From: Spirochaetaceae bacterium UBA5556
Lineage (GTDB): Bacteria; Spirochaetota; Spirochaetia; Treponematales; Rectinemataceae
Length of the DNA stretch: 59,138 nucleotides
Direction: 5' to 3'
NCBI GenBank assembly: GCA_002425765.1
Contig: DIMW01000009.1
Coordinates: 1-59,138, forward strand
Shown here: in pieces, positions 25,775 through 34,301 of the stretch
Numbering within the stretch: position 1 is the first letter of the stretch
Layout: each line of letters begins with the position of its first letter
The notes under the pieces: model-generated
Seen by the model: only the letters and a program-made list of their open reading frames with translations
Database searches by the model: none
What the model was told of the DNA's origin: nothing
Program-made: the position numbers and the translations under genes

Positions 25775-28700
25775 AATTTCAGTTTAAAATACAACCCTTC
25801 CAGACCGAAGCCGCCGAGAGCGTCGTCCGCGTGTTCGCGGGCCAGCCCAACCACGGCGAGCGCAAATACCGCCGCGACGTCGGCAGGCGCGAAGCACAAG
25901 CTGTCTTTGCGGAGCAAGACTCCGAGTTCGAAACCGCCTACCGCAACGCCGACGTGGAACTCACCGCCCAGCAGTTGTTGAAGAATATCCGCGCCGTGCA
26001 GACGGCAAATGAGATTACGTATTCCACGGAACTCGTCCCGGGGCTCGGCGCCGTGTCGCTCGACGTGGAAATGGAAACCGGCACGGGCAAAACCTACGTG
26101 TATATCAAGACAATGTTCGAGTTGTATACGGCATACGGATGGAGCAAGTTTATCGTGGTCGTGCCGTCCATCGCCATCCGCGAGGGCGTGATGAAGTCAT
26201 TCGAAATCACGCAGGAACACTTCATGGAGCTGTACGGGCTCAAGGCGCGGTTCTTCGTCTACAATTCCTCGAACCTGCACCAGCTGGACGAGTTCTCGCA
26301 GAACAGCGGCATCAACGTGATGATAATCAACACGCAGGCGTTCAACACCACGCTGAACGAGGACAGGAACATCGAGGGCAGGCGCGGCAACGAAGCGGCG
26401 CGCATCATCTACACCCGGCGCGACGAGTTCGGCTCCCGCCGCCCGATCGACGTCATCAAGGCCAACCGCCCCATCATCATCCTCGACGAGCCGCAGAAGA
26501 TGGGCGGCGCGGCGACCCAGAACGCGTTGAAGAAGAATTTCAATCCGCTCTTTTCGCTGAATTATTCGGCCACGCACAAAACCTCGCACAACCTTGTCTA
26601 CGTCCTCGACGCGCTCGACGCTTTTAACAAAAAACTCGTCAAGAAGATCGAGGTCAAGGGATTCGAGCTGAAAAATCTCGGCGGCACGAACGGCTATTTG
26701 TACCTTTCTTCCATCGAGTTGTCCCACAACAAGCCGCCCCGCGCCCGTTTGGAGTTCGAGGTAAAATATCCGAACAAGATCAGGCCCGAAACGCACTTGC
26801 TCAACGTCGGCGACAGCCTGTACACCGCTTCCAAGGGCTTGGAAGAATACAGAAACATCTCTGTCGCGGAAATTGATCCTGTCCGCGCCATGGTCACACT
26901 GTCGAATGGCGCGGTCCTGGCTGCGGGCGAGGCGTGCGGCAACGTCAACGAAGACGATATCAGGCGCATCCAGATACGGGAAACGATTCTCTCCCACTTC
27001 GAGAAAGAGGAAAAGCTCTTTGAGCAGGGCATCAAATGCCTTTCCCTGTTCTTCATCGACGAGGTGGCAAAATACCGCCTATACGATGATGATGGCGAGG
27101 AAGTCCTTGGCCAGTACGGGCGCATTTTCGAGGAGGAGTATAGCGACGCGCTCAACGAGCGCATGACGCTGTTCCCCTCGGCGTATCAGGAATACCTGCG
27201 CGGAATAAAAACCTCCGAAACCCACCGCGGCTATTTTTCAATTGACAGGAACGGGCGCGCCGTAAACAGCGCAACCGCGCGCGGGAGCGAGTTTTCGGAC
27301 GACATTTCCGCGTACGACCTTATCCTCAGGAACAAGGAGCGGCTGCTCTCCTTTGACGAGCCGACGCGGTTTATCTTTTCCCACTCCGCGCTGCGCGAAG
27401 GCTGGGACAACCCGAACGTGTTCCAGATCTGCACATTGAAGCACTCGGACAACGCCACGGCGAAGCGGCAGGAAGTCGGGCGCGGTCTGCGCCTGTGCGT
27501 GGACAGTTCGGGCGAACGGCAGGACGTGGACGTGTGCGGCGAAACTCTCGTCCACGACGTGAATATGCTGACGGTCGTCGCGAGCGAAAGTTACGCGGGG
27601 TTCGTCGCGGGCCTGCAGAGCGAACTCAAGGCTGACCTGTACGATCGCCCGGCGAAAGCGAGCGCGGACTACTTCAATGGTAGAACCGTTTACTTAAGCG
27701 ACGGCGAAACCCACACGTTCACGGTCGCCGAGGCTACCGCGGCTTACAACTACCTCGTCCGCAACGATTACGTCGACGACAACGGCGAGGTTACGGACAG
27801 ATACCGCGCCGCCGCAGAATCGGGCGACTTTGCCTCCATGAGCCCCCAGATCGCCCTGTATTCCGAGAGCATCCACAAACTCGTGCGGGCAATCTTCGAC
27901 CCGGGCGTCCTGAGAGACATCACCGTGAACGGTCACGATACGAAAGTCAGGGACAACCCGCTGAACGCGAACTGGCGCGACTTCAAGGAGCTGTGGGAGC
28001 GTATCAACAAGCGGTACGCCTACACCGTGGAGTTCGACAGTGCGGAATTGGTGGCAAAGTCCATCGCGGCCCTCAACGCTGGCCTGAACGTCGCGCAGCT
28101 GGTCTACACGACCACGCAGGGCGAACAGCAGGGCGTGGAATTCTCCATCGAAAGAACGGAAACGAAAAAGCTTGATCGCGCGCAGGGTGGTTTTGCGGGC
28201 TACGACCTTATCGGGAAGATTGCGGAAGGCACGACACTGACCCGCCGCTCGGTGGCGGCGATACTCATGGGGACCGACAGGAAAAAGTTGCGGCTCTTCC
28301 GGGGCAACCCGGAGGAATTTATCTCCAGGGCGACCGACATCATCAACAGACAGAAAGCCTCGGTCGTGGTGGAGCACATAATGTACGCCCCGAGCGCGGA
28401 AGAGCCGTATTCACAAGATATCTTCACTATGAGCCGCGCTTCGGACGAGTACGCAAAGGCGTTCAAAGCCAGGCACGCCATTCAGGACTATGTGTTCACG
28501 GATGGTACGGCGGCTGACAGCGTCGAGCGTAAATTCGCGCGGGATTTGGATACCGCCGACGAGGTCATTGTCTACGCCAAGCTGCCCAAGGGGCCGCGCG
28601 GCTTCTATATCCCGACGCCTGTCGGAAAGTATTCGCCCGACTGGGCGATCTCGTTCAAGAAAGGCACGGTGAAGCACCTCTTCTTCATCGCCGAAACGAA

Positions 28701-28851
28701 GGGCACGATGGACAGCCTCGAACTCCGCCCCATCGAGCGCGCGAAAATTTCCTGCGCAAAGAAGCTGTTCAACGAAATCAGCACGAGCGGCGTCAAATAC
28801 CACGATGTCGATAGCTACCAGACCCTGCTCGAAGTGATGGAGACGCTGTAG
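25771..28851 (+). CDS. res: Type III restriction endonuclease subunit Res
   Basis: This 1026-residue subunit combines an SF2 translocase with a C-terminal nuclease and acts with Mod to cut unmethylated DNA. Walker A is METGTGKTYVY (101-111), Walker B IIILDEPQKMGG near 230, then LNYSATHK, FSHSALREGWDNPNVFQ and motif VI RQEVGRGLRLCVD near 570. The nuclease is of PD-(D/E)XK type, with KYSPDWAI near 952 and FIAETKGTMDS near 972, so the catalytic residues appear intact. It starts with GTG and is the last gene of the island; the tRNA-Leu 3' end lies 65 nt beyond its stop. Confidence 0.92.
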   Translation: MKFQFKIQPFQTEAAESVVRVFAGQPNHGERKYRRDVGRREAQAVFAEQDSEFETAYRNADVELTAQQLLKNIRAVQTANEITYSTELVPGLGAVSLDVEMETGTGKTYVYIKTMFELYTAYGWSKFIVVVPSIAIREGVMKSFEITQEHFMELYGLKARFFVYNSSNLHQLDEFSQNSGINVMIINTQAFNTTLNEDRNIEGRRGNEAARIIYTRRDEFGSRRPIDVIKANRPIIILDEPQKMGGAATQNALKKNFNPLFSLNYSATHKTSHNLVYVLDALDAFNKKLVKKIEVKGFELKNLGGTNGYLYLSSIELSHNKPPRARLEFEVKYPNKIRPETHLLNVGDSLYTASKGLEEYRNISVAEIDPVRAMVTLSNGAVLAAGEACGNVNEDDIRRIQIRETILSHFEKEEKLFEQGIKCLSLFFIDEVAKYRLYDDDGEEVLGQYGRIFEEEYSDALNERMTLFPSAYQEYLRGIKTSETHRGYFSIDRNGRAVNSATARGSEFSDDISAYDLILRNKERLLSFDEPTRFIFSHSALREGWDNPNVFQICTLKHSDNATAKRQEVGRGLRLCVDSSGERQDVDVCGETLVHDVNMLTVVASESYAGFVAGLQSELKADLYDRPAKASADYFNGRTVYLSDGETHTFTVAEATAAYNYLVRNDYVDDNGEVTDRYRAAAESGDFASMSPQIALYSESIHKLVRAIFDPGVLRDITVNGHDTKVRDNPLNANWRDFKELWERINKRYAYTVEFDSAELVAKSIAALNAGLNVAQLVYTTTQGEQQGVEFSIERTETKKLDRAQGGFAGYDLIGKIAEGTTLTRRSVAAILMGTDRKKLRLFRGNPEEFISRATDIINRQKASVVVEHIMYAPSAEEPYSQDIFTMSRASDEYAKAFKARHAIQDYVFTDGTAADSVERKFARDLDTADEVIVYAKLPKGPRGFYIPTPVGKYSPDWAISFKKGTVKHLFFIAETKGTMDSLELRPIERAKISCAKKLFNEISTSGVKYHDVDSYQTLLEVMETL

Positions 28852-28915
28852 GAAGCCTGGATACTGCCCAAAGAAGCTGCGTGGGGGGAGCGACCAGTTT
28901 GTTCCCGCGCTAAAT

Positions 28916-28937
28916 TTGCCGGCAGTGGGACTTGAAC
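28916..28937 (-). repeat. tRNA-Leu 3' end (att-like direct repeat, proximal)
   Basis: This is the counterpart of 18815-18836 (21 of 22 bases identical, same orientation) and forms the 3' end of the intact tRNA-Leu. The two copies bound the island. Confidence 0.8.
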
Positions 28938-28999
28938 CCACACGCCCTCGCGAGCAGCAGATTTTGAGTCTACCGTGTATGCCATTTCACCATGCCGGC
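28917..28999 (-). tRNA. tRNA-Leu (anticodon CAA)
   Basis: An 83-nt class II tRNA read on the minus strand. The acceptor stem pairs GCCGGCA with TGCCGGC. The anticodon arm GTAGA-CTCAAAA-TCTGC gives anticodon CAA (codon UUG). A long variable arm follows, and the T arm is GTGGG-TTCAAGT-CCCAC. CCA is not encoded. Its 3' end is the integration site of the island. Confidence 0.93.
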
Positions 29000-29094
29000 A
29001 AAACAACGAAGAAAACTTTGCGTATTTTGCCGCAGGAGCCATACATGAGTCAAGGGCGCGCGTCTCCTCAAAAATTATGCTGTACTTCTGTTGC

Positions 29095-29218
29095 TCTTTC
29101 AAAACTCGGACGAGTTTTGAAAGAGCAACCTTTTATTGGAGCATTTGCGTACGGTTTCAACGAAACCGGAGTAAATGCAAAGCCGATTTCAAAAGTCGGT
29201 TACTTTTGAAATTGGCTC
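29095..29218. repeat. 124-bp triple-hairpin repeat, copy 2
   Basis: Second copy of the element at 1081-1204. Here hairpin 1 is perfect (14-bp arms TCTTTCAAAACTCG/CGAGTTTTGAAAGA with a 2-nt loop), and hairpin 3 is extended to 16-bp arms (AGCCGATTTCAAAAGT/ACTTTTGAAATTGGCT). It lies between the tRNA-Leu and the PAP2 gene, outside the island. Short open frames can be drawn through it but they run into the tRNA and are not credible genes. Confidence 0.85.
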
Positions 29219-29247
29219 GTCTTCTTTCATTTTTTGGCGGTTCCGCG

Positions 29248-29253
29248 TATAGT
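29248..29253 (+). promoter_or_regulatory. -10 element of a probably leaderless transcript (PAP2)
   Basis: TATAGT ends exactly 7 nt before the ATG at 29261, so transcription should begin at or next to the start codon. There is no Shine-Dalgarno sequence. The -35 is weak. Confidence 0.5.
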
Positions 29254-29260
29254 ATGGCAT

Positions 29261-30178
29261 ATGGCCCTGATTGAATCCATGCACGCGGCGGAATTGCAGT
29301 ATATCCAGCAGCTTCAGGCCTTCCTGGGGCCTGGCCTGCGCATTCCCATGCAGATTGTCTCATTATTCGCATCCGAGGCTTTTGTTATTGCGATAGTTCC
29401 GGCAATATACTGGTGTGTCCATCGCAAAAAGGGGGCGGAACTCGGCCTTCTGATTCTTGGCTCAACGTTCATAAATCTCTGGGTAAAGCAATTGGTCGCA
29501 TGGCCCCGGCCGTATGAAATAATCCCAAGCCTCGGCCTTGCAAAAGAATCGACCTATGGTATGCCATCCGGTCATAGCCAACTGAGTGTAGTGTTCTGGG
29601 CATATGTGGTGCAATTCTTGCCCAAAAAATGGCGCATTCCAGTCTTGATAGGCGTCCCGCTTCTCATCGGCTTTTCGAGGGTATATCTCGGCGTGCATTT
29701 CCCGAGCGATGTTCTCGGTGGCTATATTATTGGAGCTGCCTTTTTTATATTGTTCAAACTGTTCGGACCGGGCATCGAAAAAGCGCTGCAACATTCTGAA
29801 TGGCGCCTGCGTGTCGTTTTTGCCGCCGCGCTCTCTTTCATCATGAATTCGCTGCTTCCAAAAGACACTATGATTTCTGGCGCATTTCTCGGCGCTGCGA
29901 TCGGTTTTGCCTTTGCGTCGCGCAATATTCCTATCGATCAAACAGATGGCGTGAAGCAGAAGATTCTCCGCTATCTCGTCGGTCTGGTAAGCACCGGCAT
30001 TGTCTATTTCGCCATGAAACTCGCGGACAATCCGCTCAATACTTTATCCGGCAACAACCAGACGCAACTTATACGCTTTGTTCGCTATGCAATGGTAGGT
30101 GGATGGGTAAGTTATGGCGCGCCATTTGTTTTTCTCAAGACAAAGCTTGCAACGCGCGAGCCAACGGCCCAAGCCTGA
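29261..30178 (+). CDS. PAP2-family membrane phosphatase
   Basis: A 305-residue membrane protein with all three motifs of the type 2 phosphatidic acid phosphatase family: KQLVAWPRP (K-x6-RP), YGMPSGHSQ (PSGH) and SRVYLGVHFPSDVLGG (SR-x5-H-x3-D). Several hydrophobic helices follow, to the C-terminus. Substrates could be undecaprenyl pyrophosphate, phosphatidate or another lipid phosphate; the sequence does not decide. I chose the ATG at 29261. It has no Shine-Dalgarno sequence but lies 7 nt behind a TATAGT hexamer, consistent with leaderless translation. Confidence 0.87.
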   Translation: MALIESMHAAELQYIQQLQAFLGPGLRIPMQIVSLFASEAFVIAIVPAIYWCVHRKKGAELGLLILGSTFINLWVKQLVAWPRPYEIIPSLGLAKESTYGMPSGHSQLSVVFWAYVVQFLPKKWRIPVLIGVPLLIGFSRVYLGVHFPSDVLGGYIIGAAFFILFKLFGPGIEKALQHSEWRLRVVFAAALSFIMNSLLPKDTMISGAFLGAAIGFAFASRNIPIDQTDGVKQKILRYLVGLVSTGIVYFAMKLADNPLNTLSGNNQTQLIRFVRYAMVGGWVSYGAPFVFLKTKLATREPTAQA

Positions 30179-30205
30179 CAAGCTCATCAAAAATACCGAT
30201 ATGCC

Positions 30206-31258
30206 TCATTGCTCGGCGAGCTGATACGTCTTGTCCAGCAATGTAAATACTTTCCCTGCCCCGGGACTTAAGTATACCTCGTTGTCCTTGTCGATAAAAA
30301 CAGCATACGTCTCCGGGAACTGCCTGAGAAATTCCATCCCTTTGTCTATGCCCAAAATAAACAGCGATGTCGAAAGAGCGTCAGCATCGATACTGCGCTG
30401 CGATACTATCGACACAGAGACCAGGCCGTTGTCGACAGGAAAACCTGTCCGGGTATTCAAAATATGATGATAGCGCTTGCCATTCTCAAAAAAGAATCTC
30501 TCATACACGCCAGAGGTCACCACAGTCATCTGCCCTCCCGTGACTATGCCAAGATATTCACCCCTCGCGGATTCAGGATTCTGAATGCCGACGCGCCAAG
30601 GGCTTTTATCTTTTTTACGGCCAAAGACAAATATATTCCCCCCCAGGTCGACAATCGCGGCTTTTACTTTGTCATCCGTAAGAATTTTTTCGACTTCATC
30701 CGCCGCGTAGCCTTTCGCGATCGCGCCCAAATCCAGCCGCATCCCGGGCTTCTTGAGAAAGACCTTTCGAGTATTGGCGTCGACTGCTACTTGGCGCCAA
30801 TCAACAAGAGCTTTCGCGGCTAAGATTTCCTTCTCCGGAGGTACCTTTTCGCCACCATTGCCGATATTCCAGAGTTTTACCAGCGGTCCCACCGAAGGAT
30901 CGAACGCGCCATTCGTAAGGCGAGCGTATTCAAGCGCCTTTGAAACGACATAGAAAGTATCTTCCGAGACGTGCACCGGCTCTTTGCCCGCCATGGCATT
31001 GACTCTCGAAATTTCGCTGTCGTCCTTATTCACGCTCATGTGGTTTTCAATGTTTCGCAAACGAGAAAAAGTTTCATTGAGAGTCGCATTACTGCCCCCA
31101 TCAATGAGGCGAATGGTACAGACCGTGCCCAGTACGAAATCCGTCTTGCTCAACTCTTCAGCGTAAAGGGACGGTCCCGCAATAGACCCCGCTGCCAGAA
31201 GTACGGCCGCCACCACCGACCGCAATAAAGATGCCTTTGAAAATCTCATCCTGAACAA
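30206..31258 (-). CDS. apbE: FAD:protein FMN transferase (ApbE)
   Basis: This 350-residue enzyme attaches FMN from FAD to threonine in exported flavoproteins. A signal peptide (SLLRSVVAAVLLAAGSIAG, cut near residue 33, no lipobox cysteine) places it in the periplasm. Family motifs are TDFVLGTVCTIRLID, NGAFDPSVGPLVKLW, LDLGAIAKGYAADEV, and the metal/active-site region SIDADALSTSLFILG near residue 290. A plausible substrate is the exported protein at 18145-18699. The gene ends a minus-strand operon, 14 nt after the MBL hydrolase. Confidence 0.93.
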   Translation of the reverse strand: MFRMRFSKASLLRSVVAAVLLAAGSIAGPSLYAEELSKTDFVLGTVCTIRLIDGGSNATLNETFSRLRNIENHMSVNKDDSEISRVNAMAGKEPVHVSEDTFYVVSKALEYARLTNGAFDPSVGPLVKLWNIGNGGEKVPPEKEILAAKALVDWRQVAVDANTRKVFLKKPGMRLDLGAIAKGYAADEVEKILTDDKVKAAIVDLGGNIFVFGRKKDKSPWRVGIQNPESARGEYLGIVTGGQMTVVTSGVYERFFFENGKRYHHILNTRTGFPVDNGLVSVSIVSQRSIDADALSTSLFILGIDKGMEFLRQFPETYAVFIDKDNEVYLSPGAGKVFTLLDKTYQLAEQ

Positions 31259-31272
31259 TCCTTCAAATGTGG

Positions 31273-31992
31273 TTAATCACGCAATGCCGCAGGAAGTTCC
31301 CTGCCTATTGTGGTGCGTGGGCCATGTCCCGGAAAAACCAGCGTGGCAAATGACAAATGCGCAAGTTTTTTCAGGCTACGCTCAAGGGCGATGGGATCGG
31401 AATCCGGCGCATCGGTGCGCCCCACCCCATCCCGAAAGAGCGTATCCCCCGAAATCAAACAGGACCGATCAGAAGATTCCTCGGTATCGTCTTCTCGCGC
31501 CTCTTCGTCCATGCCGTACGACCCCGCGTCGAGCGCCGCTTCATAGAGACAAATCGAACCCCGACTGTGCCCCGGCGTATGAATCACCTGCAAGCTTGTG
31601 CCCGGGACCATCATTCCTTCTGAGAGGAAAACCGCGGCCTTCGGCAGAGGTTGCCAAAATGAACGAAAATATGAGGGGGCCCCAATAGCCTCAAAAAGCT
31701 CACGATTTGTTGTCTCGCTTGTCTCTCCAAGATAGTGGGCGTCAGCGGGATGCATTGCAATTGGAAGCTCTGCCTTCAGTAGACCGAATAGCTCTGGAAT
31801 TGCGGCGGTATGGTCAAGATGACCATGTGTCAGGACTATCATGGTGGGCGCAAGCGCATGCGTCTGCAAAAAGGAATAGATTTTTTCAGCTTCCGCGCCC
31901 GGATCCACAATGAGAACCGCACCTTCCGATACCACAATATAACAATTTTCCCCAATGAGGCCAATTTTGAGTCGCGACACAGTCGATGCCAC
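31273..31992 (-). CDS. MBL-fold metallo-hydrolase (glyoxalase II-like)
   Basis: A 239-residue metallo-beta-lactamase-fold protein with the dinuclear metal site: VLTHGHLDHTAA (HxHxDH), the later HTPGHSRGSICLY, SGDTLFRDGVGRTD with the bridging Asp, and the final His in VFPGHGP. This resembles the stand-alone glyoxalase II-like group common in bacteria, acting on thioesters. An acidic insert (DEEAREDDTEESSD) near residue 165 is unusual. It starts with GTG, 3 nt after the stop of the DbpA-like gene, whose end supplies the AAGGA site, so the two are coupled. Confidence 0.85.
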   Translation of the reverse strand: MASTVSRLKIGLIGENCYIVVSEGAVLIVDPGAEAEKIYSFLQTHALAPTMIVLTHGHLDHTAAIPELFGLLKAELPIAMHPADAHYLGETSETTNRELFEAIGAPSYFRSFWQPLPKAAVFLSEGMMVPGTSLQVIHTPGHSRGSICLYEAALDAGSYGMDEEAREDDTEESSDRSCLISGDTLFRDGVGRTDAPDSDPIALERSLKKLAHLSFATLVFPGHGPRTTIGRELPAALRD

Positions 31993-31995
31993 TTG

Positions 31996-32559
31996 TTATA
32001 ATCCTTCGGAAAGCGATTCTGAGCGTTTTTTGGCGGGTTTTATTTCTAAAGCCCGGCCGTTGAGCTCTAAGCCAACCATCGCGGAGACGATTCTCTGAGC
32101 CTCATCCACAGGGACTTCGATAAATGAATAATTTTCCAATAAATGTACACGCCCCAGCACATCTTGCGGCAGACCTGTTCGCTCCGCAATCTTTTTCTTC
32201 AGTTCCATGGGCTTAAGATGTTGCCGTTTACCCATAGATACAAAAAGCGAGACCATTGCCTTGTTTTGTGGCTCCTGCTTTACTTCGGCCCTCGCCTGAT
32301 CCGTGGCATGTTGAGAATGACGAGAAGGCTCATGAGGCACTTTTTGGGGTGACTTGGATCGATATATGCCAGCGGCGCGAAGTATCATGAGGGCAGAGGC
32401 ATACGAACGGAGGTGAAACGGTACTTTTTTCCTAAATGCCCGCCGTACTTCTTCAAGCAATTTTGCGTCCTGAGGATGCTTCAGTTCTTCGAGCAAGCCT
32501 TCGAGAAACGCCTCGAGGTTCTTTTCATTAAATTTGGAGGCTACAGTATCGTCCGGCAC
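31996..32559 (-). CDS. Stand-alone DbpA-type RNA-binding domain protein
   Basis: A 187-residue protein whose C-terminal 80 residues match the RNA-binding domain found at the end of DbpA/CsdA DEAD-box helicases (VSLFVSMGKRQ, GRVHLLENYSFIEVP, ELNGRALEIKPAKK). The helicase core is missing. The N-terminal 70 residues are helical and charged (EKNLEAFLEGLLEELK) and a His/Gln-rich linker joins the parts. It starts with GTG behind GGAG and is the first gene of the operon with the MBL hydrolase and apbE. Its RNA target is unknown; it may work with a helicase encoded elsewhere. Confidence 0.75.
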   Translation of the reverse strand: MPDDTVASKFNEKNLEAFLEGLLEELKHPQDAKLLEEVRRAFRKKVPFHLRSYASALMILRAAGIYRSKSPQKVPHEPSRHSQHATDQARAEVKQEPQNKAMVSLFVSMGKRQHLKPMELKKKIAERTGLPQDVLGRVHLLENYSFIEVPVDEAQRIVSAMVGLELNGRALEIKPAKKRSESLSEGL

Positions 32560-32700
32560 GAAACAACTCCTGTTGTCTGATAAAATAATGGTTTATGTGG
32601 TAATATACTTTAATTTTCGCTCGTGTGTAAACTATAGACAAGAAAATCCGGATGCACAACAATGTGCGAGAGTCACACAAGCCAAGGATGACAAAGTTAT

Positions 32701-34227
32701 ATGGAAAAAAAGGATAGGCCCAGAATCTGCATCTGCCTCACGGGAAAAACAATCGAAGAGGATCTGCGTATTCTCGAACGGTATCGGTCGATTGCGGACT
32801 ATGTCGAGCTTAGGGCCGATTGTCTGGACCCAAGTGAACGCTTTTCCATCCGATCTTTCCCTGAAAAAGCGGGGCTCCCGTGCATGCTCACCATCCGACG
32901 CCTCCAGGACGGTGGCAAATTCGAAGATGGTGAAGGTGTTCGCCTTGTCCTCTTTGCCAAAGCCTTATCCTTTCCAAAACCAGAGGCAAGCGCAAATTAC
33001 GCGTTCGTCGATCTCGAATACGATTTTAGGGCTCCCGTGGTCGAGGAAGCCTGCCGCACCTTCGGCACCCGCATCGTCCGCTCCCTCTTCTATAACGATG
33101 GCGTACCTGAAAATCTCGACACAGCGTACAATCAGCTGACGCAGGAAGAGGATGAAATTCCCAAGCTCTCCGTCAATCCCCAAAGTTCTACCGATTTCAT
33201 CCGTTTTTTGGATTGGTCCCTGCGCAGGCCTAAGCGCGATCAAATACTCATCGCAAGAGGCCCCTATGGCATCGTGTCCCGCATTTTGTCCTGGCGACTT
33301 GGCTCAATGTGGACATACGCAAGCCCTTTGCAATCCGGATTGGAAGTCGCCGCTCCCGGTCATTTCGATCCTCTGGATCTCGTGCATATCTACAACTTCG
33401 ACCTTGTCGACGCCGACACCACAATCTACACCCTGATTGGCCAGCATTCCATCGCTCAGTCGCTTTCCCCCTACCTGCACAATACGGCCTTCAGAAAAAT
33501 GGGGAAAAATGCCCTTCTTGTCCCCACGCCGGTCGATTCTTTCGGCGATGGTCTCAAGATCCTTGAGATGCTCGAGGGCAGGGGTGCTGCGGTCACGGTG
33601 CCTTTTAAAGAAGACGTACTGCCTTTCCTCGCCTTCCATTCCACCGATGTAAAACGTATTGGCGCCTGTAATACGCTCGTGTGGCGGGATTCCGCATGGG
33701 CTGGATACAACACCGATGCGGACGGCTTCGAACGCAGTCTTTTGGAATTTCTGGGCAAACAGGACATTTCCGGCTGTCGGGCGACGATCATCGGCGCCGG
33801 AGGTGCCGCGAAGTCTATCGCGCTCGCCCTTTTCCGCAAGGGATCACGGGCGCTCGTTCTCAATAGGACCTACAGCGCCGGCCGTGACTTGGCGAGAAAA
33901 TACAACTTTTCATATACCCATCTCGATGACAGAGCCATCGATCAAATTTCCGAATATTCCACTCTCATTGTGCAAGCCACGAGCCTTGGTATGAATGGCG
34001 CAAGCGACCCCATCAATTTCTACGAGTTCAAGGGGTCGGAAGCGGTGTTCGACCTCATCTATCACCCCTCGAAGACCACGTTGCTGAAGCGTGCTGAGGC
34101 GGCGGGTTGTCGCACGCTCAACGGCTATAAAATGTTGTGCTATCAGGCGGCCGGGCAGTATAAGCTCTGGATGAATGAGCCGCCGCCCGAAATCTACGCC
34201 CAGCTCGAGCAGCCGGAACTTGCATAG
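32701..34227 (+). CDS. aroDE: Bifunctional 3-dehydroquinate dehydratase / shikimate dehydrogenase
   Basis: This 508-residue fusion would catalyse two successive shikimate-pathway steps. Residues 1-225 form a type I (AroD) barrel with VELRADCLD and the Schiff-base Lys155 in EIPKLSVNP. Residues 240-508 are AroE: SLSPYLHNTAF, VTVPFKED with the catalytic Lys, NTDADGF with the catalytic Asp, IGAGGAAKSIALAL for NADP and GYKMLCYQA near the end. In the AroD half the position of the usual catalytic His (motif SxHDF) reads RSLFYND, and the Glu of the TxRxxxEGG motif reads as Asp (TIRRLQDGG), so dehydratase activity may be altered. AAGGA precedes the ATG by about 12 nt. Confidence 0.88.
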   Translation: MEKKDRPRICICLTGKTIEEDLRILERYRSIADYVELRADCLDPSERFSIRSFPEKAGLPCMLTIRRLQDGGKFEDGEGVRLVLFAKALSFPKPEASANYAFVDLEYDFRAPVVEEACRTFGTRIVRSLFYNDGVPENLDTAYNQLTQEEDEIPKLSVNPQSSTDFIRFLDWSLRRPKRDQILIARGPYGIVSRILSWRLGSMWTYASPLQSGLEVAAPGHFDPLDLVHIYNFDLVDADTTIYTLIGQHSIAQSLSPYLHNTAFRKMGKNALLVPTPVDSFGDGLKILEMLEGRGAAVTVPFKEDVLPFLAFHSTDVKRIGACNTLVWRDSAWAGYNTDADGFERSLLEFLGKQDISGCRATIIGAGGAAKSIALALFRKGSRALVLNRTYSAGRDLARKYNFSYTHLDDRAIDQISEYSTLIVQATSLGMNGASDPINFYEFKGSEAVFDLIYHPSKTTLLKRAEAAGCRTLNGYKMLCYQAAGQYKLWMNEPPPEIYAQLEQPELA

Positions 34228-34301
34228 GCTCGCCAGGCATAAAAAATCAAGACCAAAATCGAACCTGGACATTGAATTTCAACGATCGCGAGGAGGTCGA
34301 A

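Larger units (their letters stand above)
18815..28937. mobile_element. tRNA-Leu-associated defence island (about 10.1 kb)
   Basis: The segment between the partial and intact tRNA-Leu 3' ends carries only five tightly packed plus-strand genes: SNF2-type helicase, DUF4391 protein, type III Mod methyltransferase, Fic protein and type III Res. Direct repeats bound it and one of them completes a tRNA, which is how tyrosine-recombinase islands integrate. No integrase, relaxase or transposase is present, so it is either decayed or was mobilised in trans. Confidence 0.78.

Noticed and set aside
28916..29209. A short plus-strand open frame through the tRNA-Leu and the 124-bp repeat
   Set aside because: It runs through a tRNA gene and a repeat with RNA-like pairing constraints; the copy at 1081 does not keep a matching full-length frame.
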